From contig JBAZPX010000004.1 in NCBI GenBank assembly GCA_041645555.1, positions 1 to 64,000 of the forward strand: 64,000 nt of DNA, read 5' to 3'. The position numbers were made by a program, and so were the translations under genes. This document shows, piece by piece, positions 15,773-24,363 of this stretch (positions are counted from its first letter, which is position 1; every line of letters starts with the position of its first letter). The notes under the pieces are model-generated. The model ran no database searches. It was not told the origin of the DNA and saw nothing but the letters and a program-made list of their open reading frames with translations. The DNA comes from JAQTRU01 sp041645555. GTDB taxonomy: Bacteria; Patescibacteriota; Patescibacteriia; Patescibacteriales; JAQTRU01.

Positions 15773-16315
15773 ATGAAAAGGATCGCGACAATGATTTCGG
15801 TGCCGATCATGGTTTTATTAATGGTCGGCTGCGCCAGTATGCGGAGCGCAACTGTGTCAACAAGCGGAAGCAGCATAAGCTTCAAAGAAAAAAATTTCAG
15901 CTTGTTGAGCCCGTCGATTAACCCATACGAGATGGCCGAACTGATTGACGCCCAGGCCAGGGCAGAATACATGAAAAACCTGGTCAACAAAACCGGGAGC
16001 GGAAAAAAGCTCGGCAACTATTTGATAGCAATCATCAATAATGACCCGAGCCAGGAAGCCTATTTCTTTAATCCCGAAATCCCGGGATCGAGAATAACCC
16101 TTAAACCCAACGGCGGATTTTTTTTCTTGTCGGTCCAAACCATACCGGCGGAAATAGCCCTCTACAGGAAAAATGGGGGAAACGCCGAAATATTTTACAA
16201 GTTGTATCCGCTTGACGATATGAGTGTGGGGCGATACAACGACAGCGTTGGATACAAAAAAAGCGTAATGGGGGTCGAAGTCGACCAAAGGTACATTATT
16301 AATAAGATCTATTAA
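15773..16315 (+). CDS. Small lipoprotein of unknown function
   Basis: Protein of 180 residues with a clear lipoprotein signal (MVLLMVGC, lipidated Cys20) and a strong Shine-Dalgarno (AGAAGGAGG) before ATG. The mature part is a beta-rich soluble domain (for example YLIAIINNDPSQEAYFF, FFFLSVQTIPAEIALY). I do not recognise a family. It forms its own transcription unit against the direction of its neighbours, with promoter 15658-15686 and terminator 16328-16359. Base composition is slightly GC-richer than the surrounding spacers. Confidence 0.75.
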   Translation: MKRIATMISVPIMVLLMVGCASMRSATVSTSGSSISFKEKNFSLLSPSINPYEMAELIDAQARAEYMKNLVNKTGSGKKLGNYLIAIINNDPSQEAYFFNPEIPGSRITLKPNGGFFFLSVQTIPAEIALYRKNGGNAEIFYKLYPLDDMSVGRYNDSVGYKKSVMGVEVDQRYIINKIY

Positions 16316-16327
16316 CGAGAACAAACG

Positions 16328-16359
16328 AAAAGGATGCCCGCACCGGACATCCTTTTTTC
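16328..16359 (+). terminator. Terminator of the small lipoprotein gene
   Basis: Stem AAAAGGATG / CATCCTTTT followed by further T residues, 13 bp after the stop codon. Confidence 0.85.
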
Positions 16360-16382
16360 ATTTTTATTATATTTTCGCTATT

Positions 16383-16853
16383 CTAACCTTTAGACACATC
16401 AGCCCCGCCAACCCAATTCATACTGTTAAACACGAAATAAGTAATGGCATAAGCTGAAACTGTAATAATTAAGCCGATTACCGCCCGCCAGATTGTTTCT
16501 TTCGCTTCCGTCATTTTTTCTTCATTGCCGGACGCGGTCATCCATTTATACCCGGCCGTAATCATCAAAACTAAAAAAATAACGCCCAACAATCCTAAAA
16601 AAGCCTGGATTACCACGGCCAAAATTCCCGCAAAAGATGATCCGGTGGCGGCGGCAAAACCGGATTTACCCCTAAAAGCTTCCGCCTGCTCGCTACCTGC
16701 CGGGCCAAACCCTTGGGCTAAAGCCAAATCAGCGATTCTAAAATTTAAGACAGACAACACTAAAAATGCTAAAAAATAGTTTACCCCGTTAGCCCCGCTT
16801 AGAAATTTATTTCTAACGGGGTTAATAGGGTTTGTTTTTTTATAAAAATTCAT
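16383..16853 (-). CDS. T4SS_pilin (VirB2/TrbC-like) paralog 1
   Basis: Small membrane protein of 156 residues with a signal-like first helix and two closely spaced helices at the C-terminus. The family motif GYKWMTASGNEEKMTEAKETI is followed by WRAVIGLIITVSAYAITYF. This is the T4SS_pilin arrangement common in Patescibacteria, possibly forming a pilus or envelope channel. The N-terminus (TNPINPVRNKFLSGANGVN) is encoded by a mobile palindromic repeat (16781-16823), so the native start of the protein may have been altered. First of seven tandem paralogs. Confidence 0.85.
   Translation of the reverse strand: MNFYKKTNPINPVRNKFLSGANGVNYFLAFLVLSVLNFRIADLALAQGFGPAGSEQAEAFRGKSGFAAATGSSFAGILAVVIQAFLGLLGVIFLVLMITAGYKWMTASGNEEKMTEAKETIWRAVIGLIITVSAYAITYFVFNSMNWVGGADVSKG
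16781..16823. repeat. ACCCCGTTAG...CTAACGGGGT palindrome in a pilin gene
   Basis: Arms TTACCCCGTTAG and TTCTAACGGGGTTAA lie inside the first 25 codons of pilin paralog 1 and are translated as PVRNKFLSGANGV. The same arms recur at 61250-61275 and 63683-63790. Confidence 0.8.
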
Positions 16854-16887
16854 AGAAAATTATATAAGTAATTATAACATCTGACCT

Positions 16888-17388
16888 CTACTCAAGATCA
16901 AGAATATCCTGACAATCACCTCCCCGCAGTTCTTTGCCCTCGCCGCAGGGCCCTGGCTCAACTGGTACTACTCCACTACCCGACGGAGTTAAAGTCTGCC
17001 TGGTTATCCGGTCAAAGATAAAGAAACTAATGGCATAAGACGCAACAACAATAATTAAGCCAATAACCGCAGCCTTAATTATATCCTTGGCCCTAGTGAC
17101 TTCCTCTTCACTGCCCCGCGCCATCATCCATATATAACCGCCGTAAAGCATTAAGGCTATAAAAATAACGCCTAAAACGCTTAAGAAAGCGCTTACCGCT
17201 GTGCCGGCAATGGCTGAAACCGTAGTTTGGTTAACATTAGTTGAATAACCGCTGGCAGTTCCCAATCCTTCAAGCCCGCTTTTTATTGTCGGGCCCTTAT
17301 AACCTTCTGCCCCGAAAACAAAATAAGGAAAAATTAAAATCAGGACCAACAAAATTAAAATGGATATTTGCTTTATTATTTTTAACAT
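16888..17388 (-). CDS. T4SS_pilin (VirB2/TrbC-like) paralog 2
   Basis: I take the start at MLKIIKQISILIL, just after the stop of paralog 3; a longer frame to the left overlaps that gene. A signal helix, a soluble linker and the paired C-terminal helices follow. The motif GGYIWMMARGSEEEVTRAKDII precedes KAAVIGLIIVVASYAISFF. The C-terminal tail is longer than in its paralogs and carries two cysteines (GPCGEGKELRGGDCQD), which could form a disulfide outside the membrane. Predicted length is 166 residues. Confidence 0.85.
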   Translation of the reverse strand: MLKIIKQISILILLVLILIFPYFVFGAEGYKGPTIKSGLEGLGTASGYSTNVNQTTVSAIAGTAVSAFLSVLGVIFIALMLYGGYIWMMARGSEEEVTRAKDIIKAAVIGLIIVVASYAISFFIFDRITRQTLTPSGSGVVPVEPGPCGEGKELRGGDCQDILDLE

Positions 17389-17395
17389 ATATATA

Positions 17396-17836
17396 TTAAT
17401 TAAAACCGGTAACAGCTGACTGAAAATAATTTTTAGCCAGCATATATAAGACAAAATAAGTAACGGCGTAAGCGGCAATAATAATAATTAAACCTATAAC
17501 CGCGCTTGTTATCAGATCTTTAGCTTTAGTGACCTGCTCCTGATTGCCCCGGGCATTCATCCAGAGATAACCGCCGTAAAGGGTTAAGAGTACGAAAATA
17601 ACTCCCAGAACAGAAAGAAAGACCCCTATAATCCCGCCGGCAACCGTGGCTATGCTTATTTCTCCGCTTTGCACTTTTGCTGTTTCGTATTTAGCCGATT
17701 TAGCCGTTTCTTCCAATAAAGAACCGACCGAAGCCGGCTGTTCGCTCCCGGCTTGAACCGCGTTCATGGCGAATGAGCTTATTAAAACAGCTAAAATGGT
17801 AAAAATAATTTTTTTTAAAAATGTCTTATAAACCAT
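17396..17836 (-). CDS. T4SS_pilin (VirB2/TrbC-like) paralog 3
   Basis: Protein of 146 residues with signal peptide (about 1-29), a short hydrophilic segment and two C-terminal helices. The motif is GGYLWMNARGNQEQVTKAKD followed by SAVIGLIIIIAAYAVTYF. Only 7 bp separate its stop from the start chosen for paralog 2, so the two are probably co-transcribed and translated together. Confidence 0.87.
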   Translation of the reverse strand: MVYKTFLKKIIFTILAVLISSFAMNAVQAGSEQPASVGSLLEETAKSAKYETAKVQSGEISIATVAGGIIGVFLSVLGVIFVLLTLYGGYLWMNARGNQEQVTKAKDLITSAVIGLIIIIAAYAVTYFVLYMLAKNYFQSAVTGFN

Positions 17837-17969
17837 ATAATTTGAAACTCCCTCAAGCTAATACTCGGGGAATCTTTAACTTCGTTTCGTCGGAGTTGAA
17901 ATCCGCCGAAGCGAAAAAGCTATTTATCCCTCAATCTAACTATTGGAAAATTTCGCGAAGGCGGATAAA

Positions 17970-18404
17970 TTAGATCGTATAGCCTTCCAGGCCGGCAAAA
18001 GTTTTAACGAAGAAATAAGCCAGGAAGTATAAAACGGAAAAAATTACGATGCCAATAACCGCGTTTCTAATTCTCTTTTTTGACAGCTGGATTTTTTCGA
18101 TGTTGCCGGCGGCCGTCATCCATTCATAACCGGCTATCACTATCCTCACTATAAACATAAAACCGAGGAAAGGAGCGATAAAAAGAACTCCGCCGATATA
18201 TTTAGCGATTGTCGCCGCCGCGCCCCCTTCCGCCAATTTAGTATCATAAACGCCCGTCTCCGAAACCCCTTTGTCTAAATTTTTTCCCCAATCGCCGATC
18301 TTAGGCTCTTCGGCCTGCGCCCAGCTTATATTTAACGCGAAAGCGAAAAAAAGGAAAAAAATAAGAAACCAAACCGTTATTTTTGCCGCGTCTGCCTTGC
18401 CCAT
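17970..18404 (-). CDS. T4SS_pilin (VirB2/TrbC-like) paralog 4
   Basis: Protein of 144 residues. A signal helix precedes a hydrophilic segment (GDWGKNLDKGVSETGVYD). The paired helices then follow, with the motif GYEWMTAAGNIEKIQLSKKR and RNAVIGIVIFSVLYFLAYFF. It is more diverged than paralogs 1-3 in the first helix of the pair (FLGFMFIVRIVIA). It starts 3 bp from the end of paralog 5. Confidence 0.85.
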   Translation of the reverse strand: MGKADAAKITVWFLIFFLFFAFALNISWAQAEEPKIGDWGKNLDKGVSETGVYDTKLAEGGAAATIAKYIGGVLFIAPFLGFMFIVRIVIAGYEWMTAAGNIEKIQLSKKRIRNAVIGIVIFSVLYFLAYFFVKTFAGLEGYTI

Positions 18405-18407
18405 ATC

Positions 18408-18845
18408 TTAAATCTTAAAAATATTAAACCCAACGCCGAATCCTCCGCTGGCTATGCTTAAAACAACATAAGCGAATATATAAGCGGCGAAAACTATTAA
18501 AACGCCGATCGCGCCGTTTTTTATTTTATCCTTTCCCTTTTTCACTTCTTCATCATTGCCGCCGGCGCCGACAATATCAAGCGCTCCCATCCAGATTAAA
18601 ACCATAAAAACAACGCCGGTAAAAGCCATAACGGCTCCGATAATTTTTCCGATTAAAGAGGCAATCTCGGTTTTGGCTGTTGTACCCTCAGTTCCAGCTC
18701 CATAACCTATGCCTTTGCCGGTATTTTCCAAACCGCCCAAAGGTGATTTTTCGGCACTTACCGCTCCCGCGGCCAAGAGGAAAGAAAAAACAAAAAAAGA
18801 TAATATGGCCAGACTTATTAGTTTTTTGCTGTATAAAAAAACCAT
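18408..18845 (-). CDS. T4SS_pilin (VirB2/TrbC-like) paralog 5
   Basis: Protein of 145 residues with signal peptide and paired C-terminal helices. The usual WMTA is replaced by WMGALDIVGAGGNDEEVKKG, but GNDEEV and GAIGVLIVFAAYIFAYV preserve the family pattern. Downstream neighbour is paralog 4 at 3-bp spacing. Upstream is a large palindrome (18856-19016) that may separate transcription units. Confidence 0.85.
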   Translation of the reverse strand: MVFLYSKKLISLAILSFFVFSFLLAAGAVSAEKSPLGGLENTGKGIGYGAGTEGTTAKTEIASLIGKIIGAVMAFTGVVFMVLIWMGALDIVGAGGNDEEVKKGKDKIKNGAIGVLIVFAAYIFAYVVLSIASGGFGVGFNIFKI

Positions 18846-18855
18846 TTCTCTATTT

Positions 18856-19016
18856 AGACCCGCTACTTAATAATCTTTCGTCGCGAAATGAAGAAATTTA
18901 GAGCGAAAAATTTAAAAAGCGACGATGTTTATATGCTTATATAAGCGGAGGAGCTTTTTTAATTTTGCAGCCGAAATTTCAAATTGCAGCAGAAAAAATT
19001 ATTAAGCAGCGGGTCT
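18856..19016. repeat. 161-bp imperfect palindrome between pilin genes
   Basis: The outer arms AGACCCGCTaCTTAATAAT and ATTATTAAGcAGCGGGTCT pair over about 20 bp with a single mismatch. A second inner pair is TCGTCGC / GCGACGA. It fills the whole spacer between paralogs 5 and 6 and could fold as an RNA or act as a mobile palindrome. Confidence 0.7.
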
Positions 19017-19017
19017 A

Positions 19018-19428
19018 CTATAAAACTTTGTTTAAAATCGTTTCGCCAAGGAACCTGGTGATTAAATAAGCAGTGGCTACTATAATTAAGCCGATAGAAG
19101 CTTGGGTGATTATACTGATGGCCTTGCCGACCTGCTCTTCATTGCCCCGGGCCGTCATCCAGAGATAGCCGCCGTAAATAACTAAAACAAAAAATAAAAT
19201 ACCGATAAAAGACAGGCCGACGCCGATAATCCCGCCGATAAGACTGGGGACATCGGTTTGGCTTGGGACTTTGCCAAATCCCTCCTTAGCCGTATCTTCC
19301 AGCCCCTTTGACGCCTTTTCTAAGCCCGTGGCATTATCAGCCGCTTGGACCAGACAGATTTGCCCGGCAAAAACCGTGAAAGATAAAACCGCGACAAAAA
19401 TTATAATGAAAATTTTCCTCATATCCAA
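19018..19428 (-). CDS. T4SS_pilin (VirB2/TrbC-like) paralog 6
   Basis: Protein of 136 residues. Signal peptide about 1-29, then a hydrophilic segment (KASKGLEDTAKEGFGKVP). The pilin pair carries GGYLWMTARGNEEQVGKAIS and ASIGLIIVATAYLITRFL. It is close to paralogs 2 and 3 in motif sequence. Confidence 0.87.
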   Translation of the reverse strand: MDMRKIFIIIFVAVLSFTVFAGQICLVQAADNATGLEKASKGLEDTAKEGFGKVPSQTDVPSLIGGIIGVGLSFIGILFFVLVIYGGYLWMTARGNEEQVGKAISIITQASIGLIIVATAYLITRFLGETILNKVL

Positions 19429-19467
19429 AAAATTTAATTTCTTATTTTCCCCTTAACTTTCCACTTG

Positions 19468-19557
19468 CTCCGGACACAACAAATATTATGTCCAGAGGAG
19501 TGGATCCCCGCCAAAGGCGGGGAAACCACCTATTCTTAAAACCGGTTTTAAGAATTT
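19468..19557. repeat. Three consecutive palindromes between pilin paralogs 6 and 7
   Basis: Adjacent hairpins have arms CTCCGGACA / TGTCCAGAGGAG, GGATCCCCGCC / GGCGGGGAAACC and ATTCTTAAAACC / GGTTTTAAGAAT. Each is about 25-33 bp. The last arm touches the stop region of paralog 7, so one of them may double as its terminator. Confidence 0.7.
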
Positions 19558-19975
19558 ATGCTGCTCCTGCGCCAGTTTTCGTGTATAACGTGTCAATGAC
19601 AAACTTGGCGATTCCCCAGGCAGCTAGAACAATAATTAAGCCGATTATGCCGGCTGTTATTAATTTTTTGGATTCTTCCACTTTTTCTTCGTTGCCTCCG
19701 GCTGTCATCCATTTAAATCCGCCCAAGAGGATTATAACTACGGCGATAATACCCAAAAATCCCAAGGCGACGTTAATAACACTAGCCGCTATTTCTCTCG
19801 GATCCTTGTCTCCCAAACCTATTTCACCTTGTACAGCATCTTCCGTGCCTCCCCAAAGCAACGTATCTGCTTCTCCCGCCGCCTGCGCGACAGGCAGAGC
19901 TAAAACAAATGCCGGGGCCATAATTAGCATAATCATGGCCGCTACGAATAGATTTTTATAAAGCTTTTCTCTCAT
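19556..19975 (-). CDS. T4SS_pilin (VirB2/TrbC-like) paralog 7
   Basis: Protein of 139 residues, the best match to the family consensus: signal peptide ending AQAAGEA, then FLGIIAVVIILLGGFKWMTA, GGNEEKVEESKKLI and GIIGLIIVLAAWGIAKFV. The start has a GGGAGG-type Shine-Dalgarno 7 nt upstream. It is the most upstream of the seven tandem paralogs, next to the FN3 surface protein. Confidence 0.9.
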   Translation of the reverse strand: MREKLYKNLFVAAMIMLIMAPAFVLALPVAQAAGEADTLLWGGTEDAVQGEIGLGDKDPREIAASVINVALGFLGIIAVVIILLGGFKWMTAGGNEEKVEESKKLITAGIIGLIIVLAAWGIAKFVIDTLYTKTGAGAA

Positions 19976-20048
19976 ATTTCACCTCCCCTCTAAATCCTGG
20001 CCAATATTTAAAATATCACCAAGAGTTATTTGTTTTAATAATAAATAT

Positions 20049-22019
20049 TTATAAACATCCTTTAACCTCGGAAATCGCCATTTTATAAGAATTCAAAGCC
20101 TCCTGATAAAGAATTTTAAATTCCGAATATTTCTGTTTTGTTGAATCTAAATTAAACGGGCTGAGGCTGATACTATCTAATTTTGCTACGGCGGCCGCAA
20201 TCTTACCCTCTGAAGCGGTTATACTTGCGGAAGCCGCGGTGCAAGTCATGGTTGTCGCAACGTTTTTTATATTATTAAGATTAGCATTTAAACTATTTAA
20301 CGATTTAGACCCGTTATAAAGATAGCTAAAAACTTTATGCCCGGAATAACCATTTATTTGTTTATAGATTGCCTGCGAATCATTGGTTAAAACAACAATC
20401 TTTTTGCCGAGCGGATCAGAGCCATCCCGTAATTCTTCCATTATTTTATCTTTTATGGCGCCCGCTTTTGTCTTTAAGGTAGCAGAAAAGAAACCGTCAA
20501 TTCCTGTTTTATAATCTTCTGTTTTGGCAATAATAGAATTAATATTGCTCAATCCCTTTAATATCACAGCCACTTGTTTATATCTGCCGTCTTTTTTTAA
20601 AGAACTATTGTCATTAGAAACCGTGGCATAGTCGTTCCAAGGCTTCCCCCCTATATATCCGTTATACAAAACTACGGAACCGTCTATTATTGTATTATAA
20701 CCCGCCATTATAGTAGCCGCCGCGAAAACCTTGCTTAGATATTTTTTATTTGTATTGTTGGAATATTCCTTAAATTTAATAAGCTTCCCATTAACATTAT
20801 TCACGTAATACAAAGATTCATAAACCAGTTTAGTAAGTTTATACTGGTCGTCCTTTTCTAAACTGCCGTATAAACTCTTTATAACCGTTAAATTATTAGT
20901 GGCATTAGTAATATTTGCCGTTGATAGCTTGCTGGACAAAATCTTTTTCTCAAAATTATCTCTATAATAGCTTATGGCCTTGTCTATATGCTTACCGCTG
21001 CCATTAAATTCGGCCTTTGCCGCCGCGGGAATTAAAAGGTCAGAAAAACCTCCTGCCTTAGTTCTATAACTTTCAAATTTTTCGTAATAACCATTGCACT
21101 TTGTGTAAATTTTAAGCTTATATTTTAATAATTCAACCTGAGTTTTCTGGATAGAGTCTAGAGCGGCTATTTTATTAGTAATAACTGCCGGATCTGTTCC
21201 TGACTGGACAGAAGTCAGTTCTGCCGCTAATGGCGTCAAAATCGGAGTAACCTCGTTATTAAAATCAGTGAGCGTCGCCGTCTCTAATTTTTTATTCTTC
21301 GCTATGTAATCCTTATATCCGTTTAAAGTTTTCTGTATTTGCAAATTTTTATTTTTATAGCTATCTTTTAAATTCGCAATATCTTGCACTTCGGGGGTCG
21401 TAACATTGCTACTGACAAAACCCGAGCATCCTACATCATACCCCAGTTCGGTATCACTATTTATCTTATTGCCGTTGCACGCCTGGATTTTAATACTATA
21501 TGAAGTATTAGAAACAAGGCTTCCAAGTGTAGTTGTATATGTCCCTTGGGCAATTTCCCTATAAGTATAAGTGCTGGTCGCTGTCGCTTTATAGCCAACC
21601 TGATATAAAGTTGCCCCGGTAATGGAGTCCCAATTTAAAGTGATAGAATCTGAAGTTTTTAAAGAAGTTACCTTCGGCTTAGCCGGATTAGTCGAACAAT
21701 TAATTTCAGCAAAACCAGAACACTCGCTCGCGCCGTTACAAGCCTGGACCCTGATATTATATTCTCGGCCGGATTCTAGGCCACCTATGCTAGCCGAGGT
21801 TTCAGTTGCGCTTTTCAGGGTTCCAGCGCTTCCAATCTTATACTTGTAAGACGAAGTGTCAATAACTGCGGTCCAGGTCGCTTTTATAGAGCTTAGAGTG
21901 GCCGCGGCATTATCGCACGCGAGGCCAGTCGGTAGGCCGGGAGCCGCCGCTTCCGCCACCAGGAGGGGAGAAGCGAAGAAAAAAAACCCGGCAATAAATA
22001 AAAATTTCAAAAAATTCAT
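20049..22019 (-). CDS. Exported protein with two FN3 domains and a helical C-terminal region
   Basis: Protein of 656 residues with signal peptide (about 1-24, ending VAEAA). Two fibronectin type III-like domains follow (about 28-110 and 112-205), each with paired cysteines (ACNGASECSGFAEINC; KIQACNGN). The remaining 450 or so residues are mainly helical, with no family I recognise. A single late cysteine pair (CNGYYEK; TMTCTAAS) may be disulfide bonded. Its place directly upstream of the pilin array makes a surface or adhesin role plausible. No anchor or sorting motif is visible at the C-terminus. Confidence 0.75.
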   Translation of the reverse strand: MNFLKFLFIAGFFFFASPLLVAEAAAPGLPTGLACDNAAATLSSIKATWTAVIDTSSYKYKIGSAGTLKSATETSASIGGLESGREYNIRVQACNGASECSGFAEINCSTNPAKPKVTSLKTSDSITLNWDSITGATLYQVGYKATATSTYTYREIAQGTYTTTLGSLVSNTSYSIKIQACNGNKINSDTELGYDVGCSGFVSSNVTTPEVQDIANLKDSYKNKNLQIQKTLNGYKDYIAKNKKLETATLTDFNNEVTPILTPLAAELTSVQSGTDPAVITNKIAALDSIQKTQVELLKYKLKIYTKCNGYYEKFESYRTKAGGFSDLLIPAAAKAEFNGSGKHIDKAISYYRDNFEKKILSSKLSTANITNATNNLTVIKSLYGSLEKDDQYKLTKLVYESLYYVNNVNGKLIKFKEYSNNTNKKYLSKVFAAATIMAGYNTIIDGSVVLYNGYIGGKPWNDYATVSNDNSSLKKDGRYKQVAVILKGLSNINSIIAKTEDYKTGIDGFFSATLKTKAGAIKDKIMEELRDGSDPLGKKIVVLTNDSQAIYKQINGYSGHKVFSYLYNGSKSLNSLNANLNNIKNVATTMTCTAASASITASEGKIAAAVAKLDSISLSPFNLDSTKQKYSEFKILYQEALNSYKMAISEVKGCL

Positions 22020-22061
22020 ATTTTTATTTTAAATATCTATTAGAATCCCGCTTATTATGAA

Positions 22062-22433
22062 TTAGAGGGCGTCAATACCGCTATCGTCAATATCTTTATC
22101 TTCTTCCAGATTAACATCACTGTCGTCAATTCCCGAATCGTCAATCACCGCGTCTTCCTCTACGGCATTCGCATTCATCTTGTTAGAATTTTTCTCCAAG
22201 TCGTCTAAATATTTTTTAAGATCTTCCTTACTTTTAGGAACCTCCTTTATTGCTCCGGTCTCCCCCGCTCCGGTATCGGATTGTAAATAGCCTCTTTGCA
22301 CGGGCTGGTCTTCCTGACTAGTGTCTTCCGGCGAAATAACCGTATCGGCTGGCTGATTTTTACCGCAACCGGCCAAACCAAAAACTAAAAAAGGCAAGAG
22401 GAAAAATAATAAAAGAAGTTTTTTGTTGGACAT
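22062..22433 (-). CDS. Small acidic lipoprotein
   Basis: Protein of 123 residues with a lipobox (VFGLAGC). The mature part is strongly acidic and low-complexity, ending in repeated IDDSGIDDSDVN-like units. This looks like a disordered, possibly calcium-binding, surface tail. No known family. It lies 42 bp upstream of the FN3 gene and may be in the same operon. Confidence 0.7.
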   Translation of the reverse strand: MSNKKLLLLFFLLPFLVFGLAGCGKNQPADTVISPEDTSQEDQPVQRGYLQSDTGAGETGAIKEVPKSKEDLKKYLDDLEKNSNKMNANAVEEDAVIDDSGIDDSDVNLEEDKDIDDSGIDAL

Positions 22434-22550
22434 ATATTTTTGAATTATTAGACTATTAACCTTATATATTTGCTATATACACCATATTTGATAAACCATA
22501 GAGGTTATCAACATTTCTTATATTTTACCATATCTAAGAAATAAAACAAA

Positions 22551-22583
22551 ATAACCCCGCCCCCTGAGAGGGGCGGGGTTAAA
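22551..22583 (-). terminator. Terminator of the Ig-like surface protein gene
   Basis: GC-rich stem AACCCCGCCCC / GGGGCGGGGTT with loop CTGAGA and a T-rich tail on the minus strand (TTATTTTGTTTTA). About 120 bp beyond the stop at 22704; the region between holds no visible gene. Confidence 0.75.
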
Positions 22584-22703
22584 AGAAGGGGCCTGTCACT
22601 GCCTACTGAAATTATCCTGTCTTTATGCCCTGCAGTAAAAAGGCACGACATTTTAATATATAAAATAAGTTTTAGCTAATAAGTTATCTCCTATATTTTT
22701 GAG

Positions 22704-24053
22704 TTAGAATAATTTATTTTCTCCAGAATTACCAGAAGAATCATCTTTTTTCTCTGCCGAAGGCGGATTTTCCGGGCTTTCTTTATTTACCCGCTGCTCC
22801 TTGACCAACTCCCTGTTCACCCAGAATATCCAGCCGATTACAGCCAATATAAATATAATAAATATTATCAGATTCATGCCCAATCCCCCTTGTCCCTGAT
22901 TACTTTCATTAATCAGGCCGGGAGAGCTCTTTCCTTTTTTCGTTATCTGGCCATTCACCTCCGCCGTCTCTTTTTTAGAAACACTTTCCTTATTCTCTAT
23001 GTCCCCGCTCGGAGAAATAGAGAGTGGAGATTCTTGCCCGCTTTCAGAAACCGGCTCCTCAATTTTGCCTACCAACCCATCCTTTTCTTCCCGGGCTCCC
23101 TCGCTAATAACCGGCTGGCGCACAGAAAAATAAACAATATTTGACCGCTTGCTTTCCTTGCCGCGGCTATCAGTGGCCGTTGTATAAACGGAATGGCTTC
23201 CTCTGGCCAAACTTAAAGATTTAAAAGCAAAATTAGCCGTGCCGGAAAGATGATTGGCTACCTCGAATTGTCCGGTTAGTTTATTATCAATAAAAACTTT
23301 TACGGAAGAATTGTTTTTGGACAAACCAACGATAAAAGGTTGATTATATTGGGTCTGGCTGTTTACTACGGGGGAAAACAAAGTCGGAGCCGGCATCGGT
23401 TTTTGAACTAAAAACTCTAAAATATTAGAAATTCCGCTTTTTTTGCCTAAATCGTCTTCAGCTACGGCCCAAATTTTATGCGATCCTATTTCTAAATTCA
23501 GGAATGGCTTATAGGCGAAATTGGCTGTGCCTGATTCGTGGGATAAAATTTCCGTCCGCCCGTTATAAACGCCGTCAATATAAATATAGACAAAACTCCA
23601 ATTACTAACTAAGCCGGTTATATAGGGCTTGGGCTCCCCAATTATCTTTCCGGACGCCGGGCTCACTAAAGTCGGGGCGGCCAGGGGAGGAATTATATAT
23701 TTCATCTCCACCGGCGGGGATAAAACCAAAGAGGTTTTATCTCGAGCAATGAGCTTTACTTCATTCCCGCCGGCCAAAGCCGTTGAATGCTCATAATAAA
23801 AGCTATCGCTAGCCGTCCCCTCGCTTTTTACCTTGGCAAAATCGGTATAAATCCCGTCAATATAAACTAAAACTTCGGTGTTAGCCGGAGTTAATCCTTT
23901 TATAAAAAGCTGGCGGGAAAATTCTTGGCCCTTTTTATCCCCTAATTGGACAATAGTCGGAGAATCAACCTGCCCAGCCAGAGCCTCGCCAGCAGAAAAG
24001 AGAATTAGAAGAGTAAAAAAAATAAAGGGGGCGGCTTTCTTTAATAAAATCAT
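22704..24053 (-). CDS. Membrane-anchored Ig-like repeat protein
   Basis: Protein of 449 residues with signal peptide (about 1-26, ending EALAG). Three tandem beta-sandwich repeats follow, of about 90-95 residues each, with shared motifs (PTLVSPASGKIIGEPKPYI, VYIYIDGVYNGRTE, SGTANFAYK, GSHKIWAVAED). These resemble bacterial Ig-like/Bap-type domains. A Ser/Glu/Lys-rich spacer leads to a transmembrane helix (LIIFIIFILAVIGWIFW) and a short charged cytoplasmic tail. Likely a cell-surface stalk protein. Ligand unknown. A candidate promoter lies at 24237-24265. Confidence 0.75.
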   Translation of the reverse strand: MILLKKAAPFIFFTLLILFSAGEALAGQVDSPTIVQLGDKKGQEFSRQLFIKGLTPANTEVLVYIDGIYTDFAKVKSEGTASDSFYYEHSTALAGGNEVKLIARDKTSLVLSPPVEMKYIIPPLAAPTLVSPASGKIIGEPKPYITGLVSNWSFVYIYIDGVYNGRTEILSHESGTANFAYKPFLNLEIGSHKIWAVAEDDLGKKSGISNILEFLVQKPMPAPTLFSPVVNSQTQYNQPFIVGLSKNNSSVKVFIDNKLTGQFEVANHLSGTANFAFKSLSLARGSHSVYTTATDSRGKESKRSNIVYFSVRQPVISEGAREEKDGLVGKIEEPVSESGQESPLSISPSGDIENKESVSKKETAEVNGQITKKGKSSPGLINESNQGQGGLGMNLIIFIIFILAVIGWIFWVNRELVKEQRVNKESPENPPSAEKKDDSSGNSGENKLF

Positions 24054-24236
24054 AAAATTATCTTCCTCCTTAATTTCTTTACTTTATTTTTCATTCTCTC
24101 AAACAATAATTATTCCTTTTTAATCATTAAATTATTTAATCTTCTTATTTTTAATCATTGGTTAATTAGGGCTAATGGGGTGCAGATCAGCGAGGCCGAT
24201 TTGACCTTTTTAGCCCTAATAACTAATGATAGTTTT

Positions 24237-24265
24237 ACTTTATCCGGCTCCCGTTTCTCCGTCAA
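24237..24265 (-). promoter_or_regulatory. Candidate promoter upstream of the Ig-like gene
   Basis: Minus-strand TTGACG (24265-24260), 17-nt spacer, TAAAGT (24242-24237). It would give a leader of about 180 nt with a hairpin of arms ATTAGGGCTAA / TTAGCCCTAAT (24165-24219). A single TGTGGATAA (DnaA-box complement) lies at about 24320. Otherwise 24054-24363 holds no gene I can see. Confidence 0.45.
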
Positions 24266-24363
24266 GTAAATAACTCGTTAATAAGCTGGGGGAAAGCCGG
24301 AAAAAACTGTGCAAAAAAATGTGGATAAAACGGGGATAAATACCCCTATATTTTGATAATATT

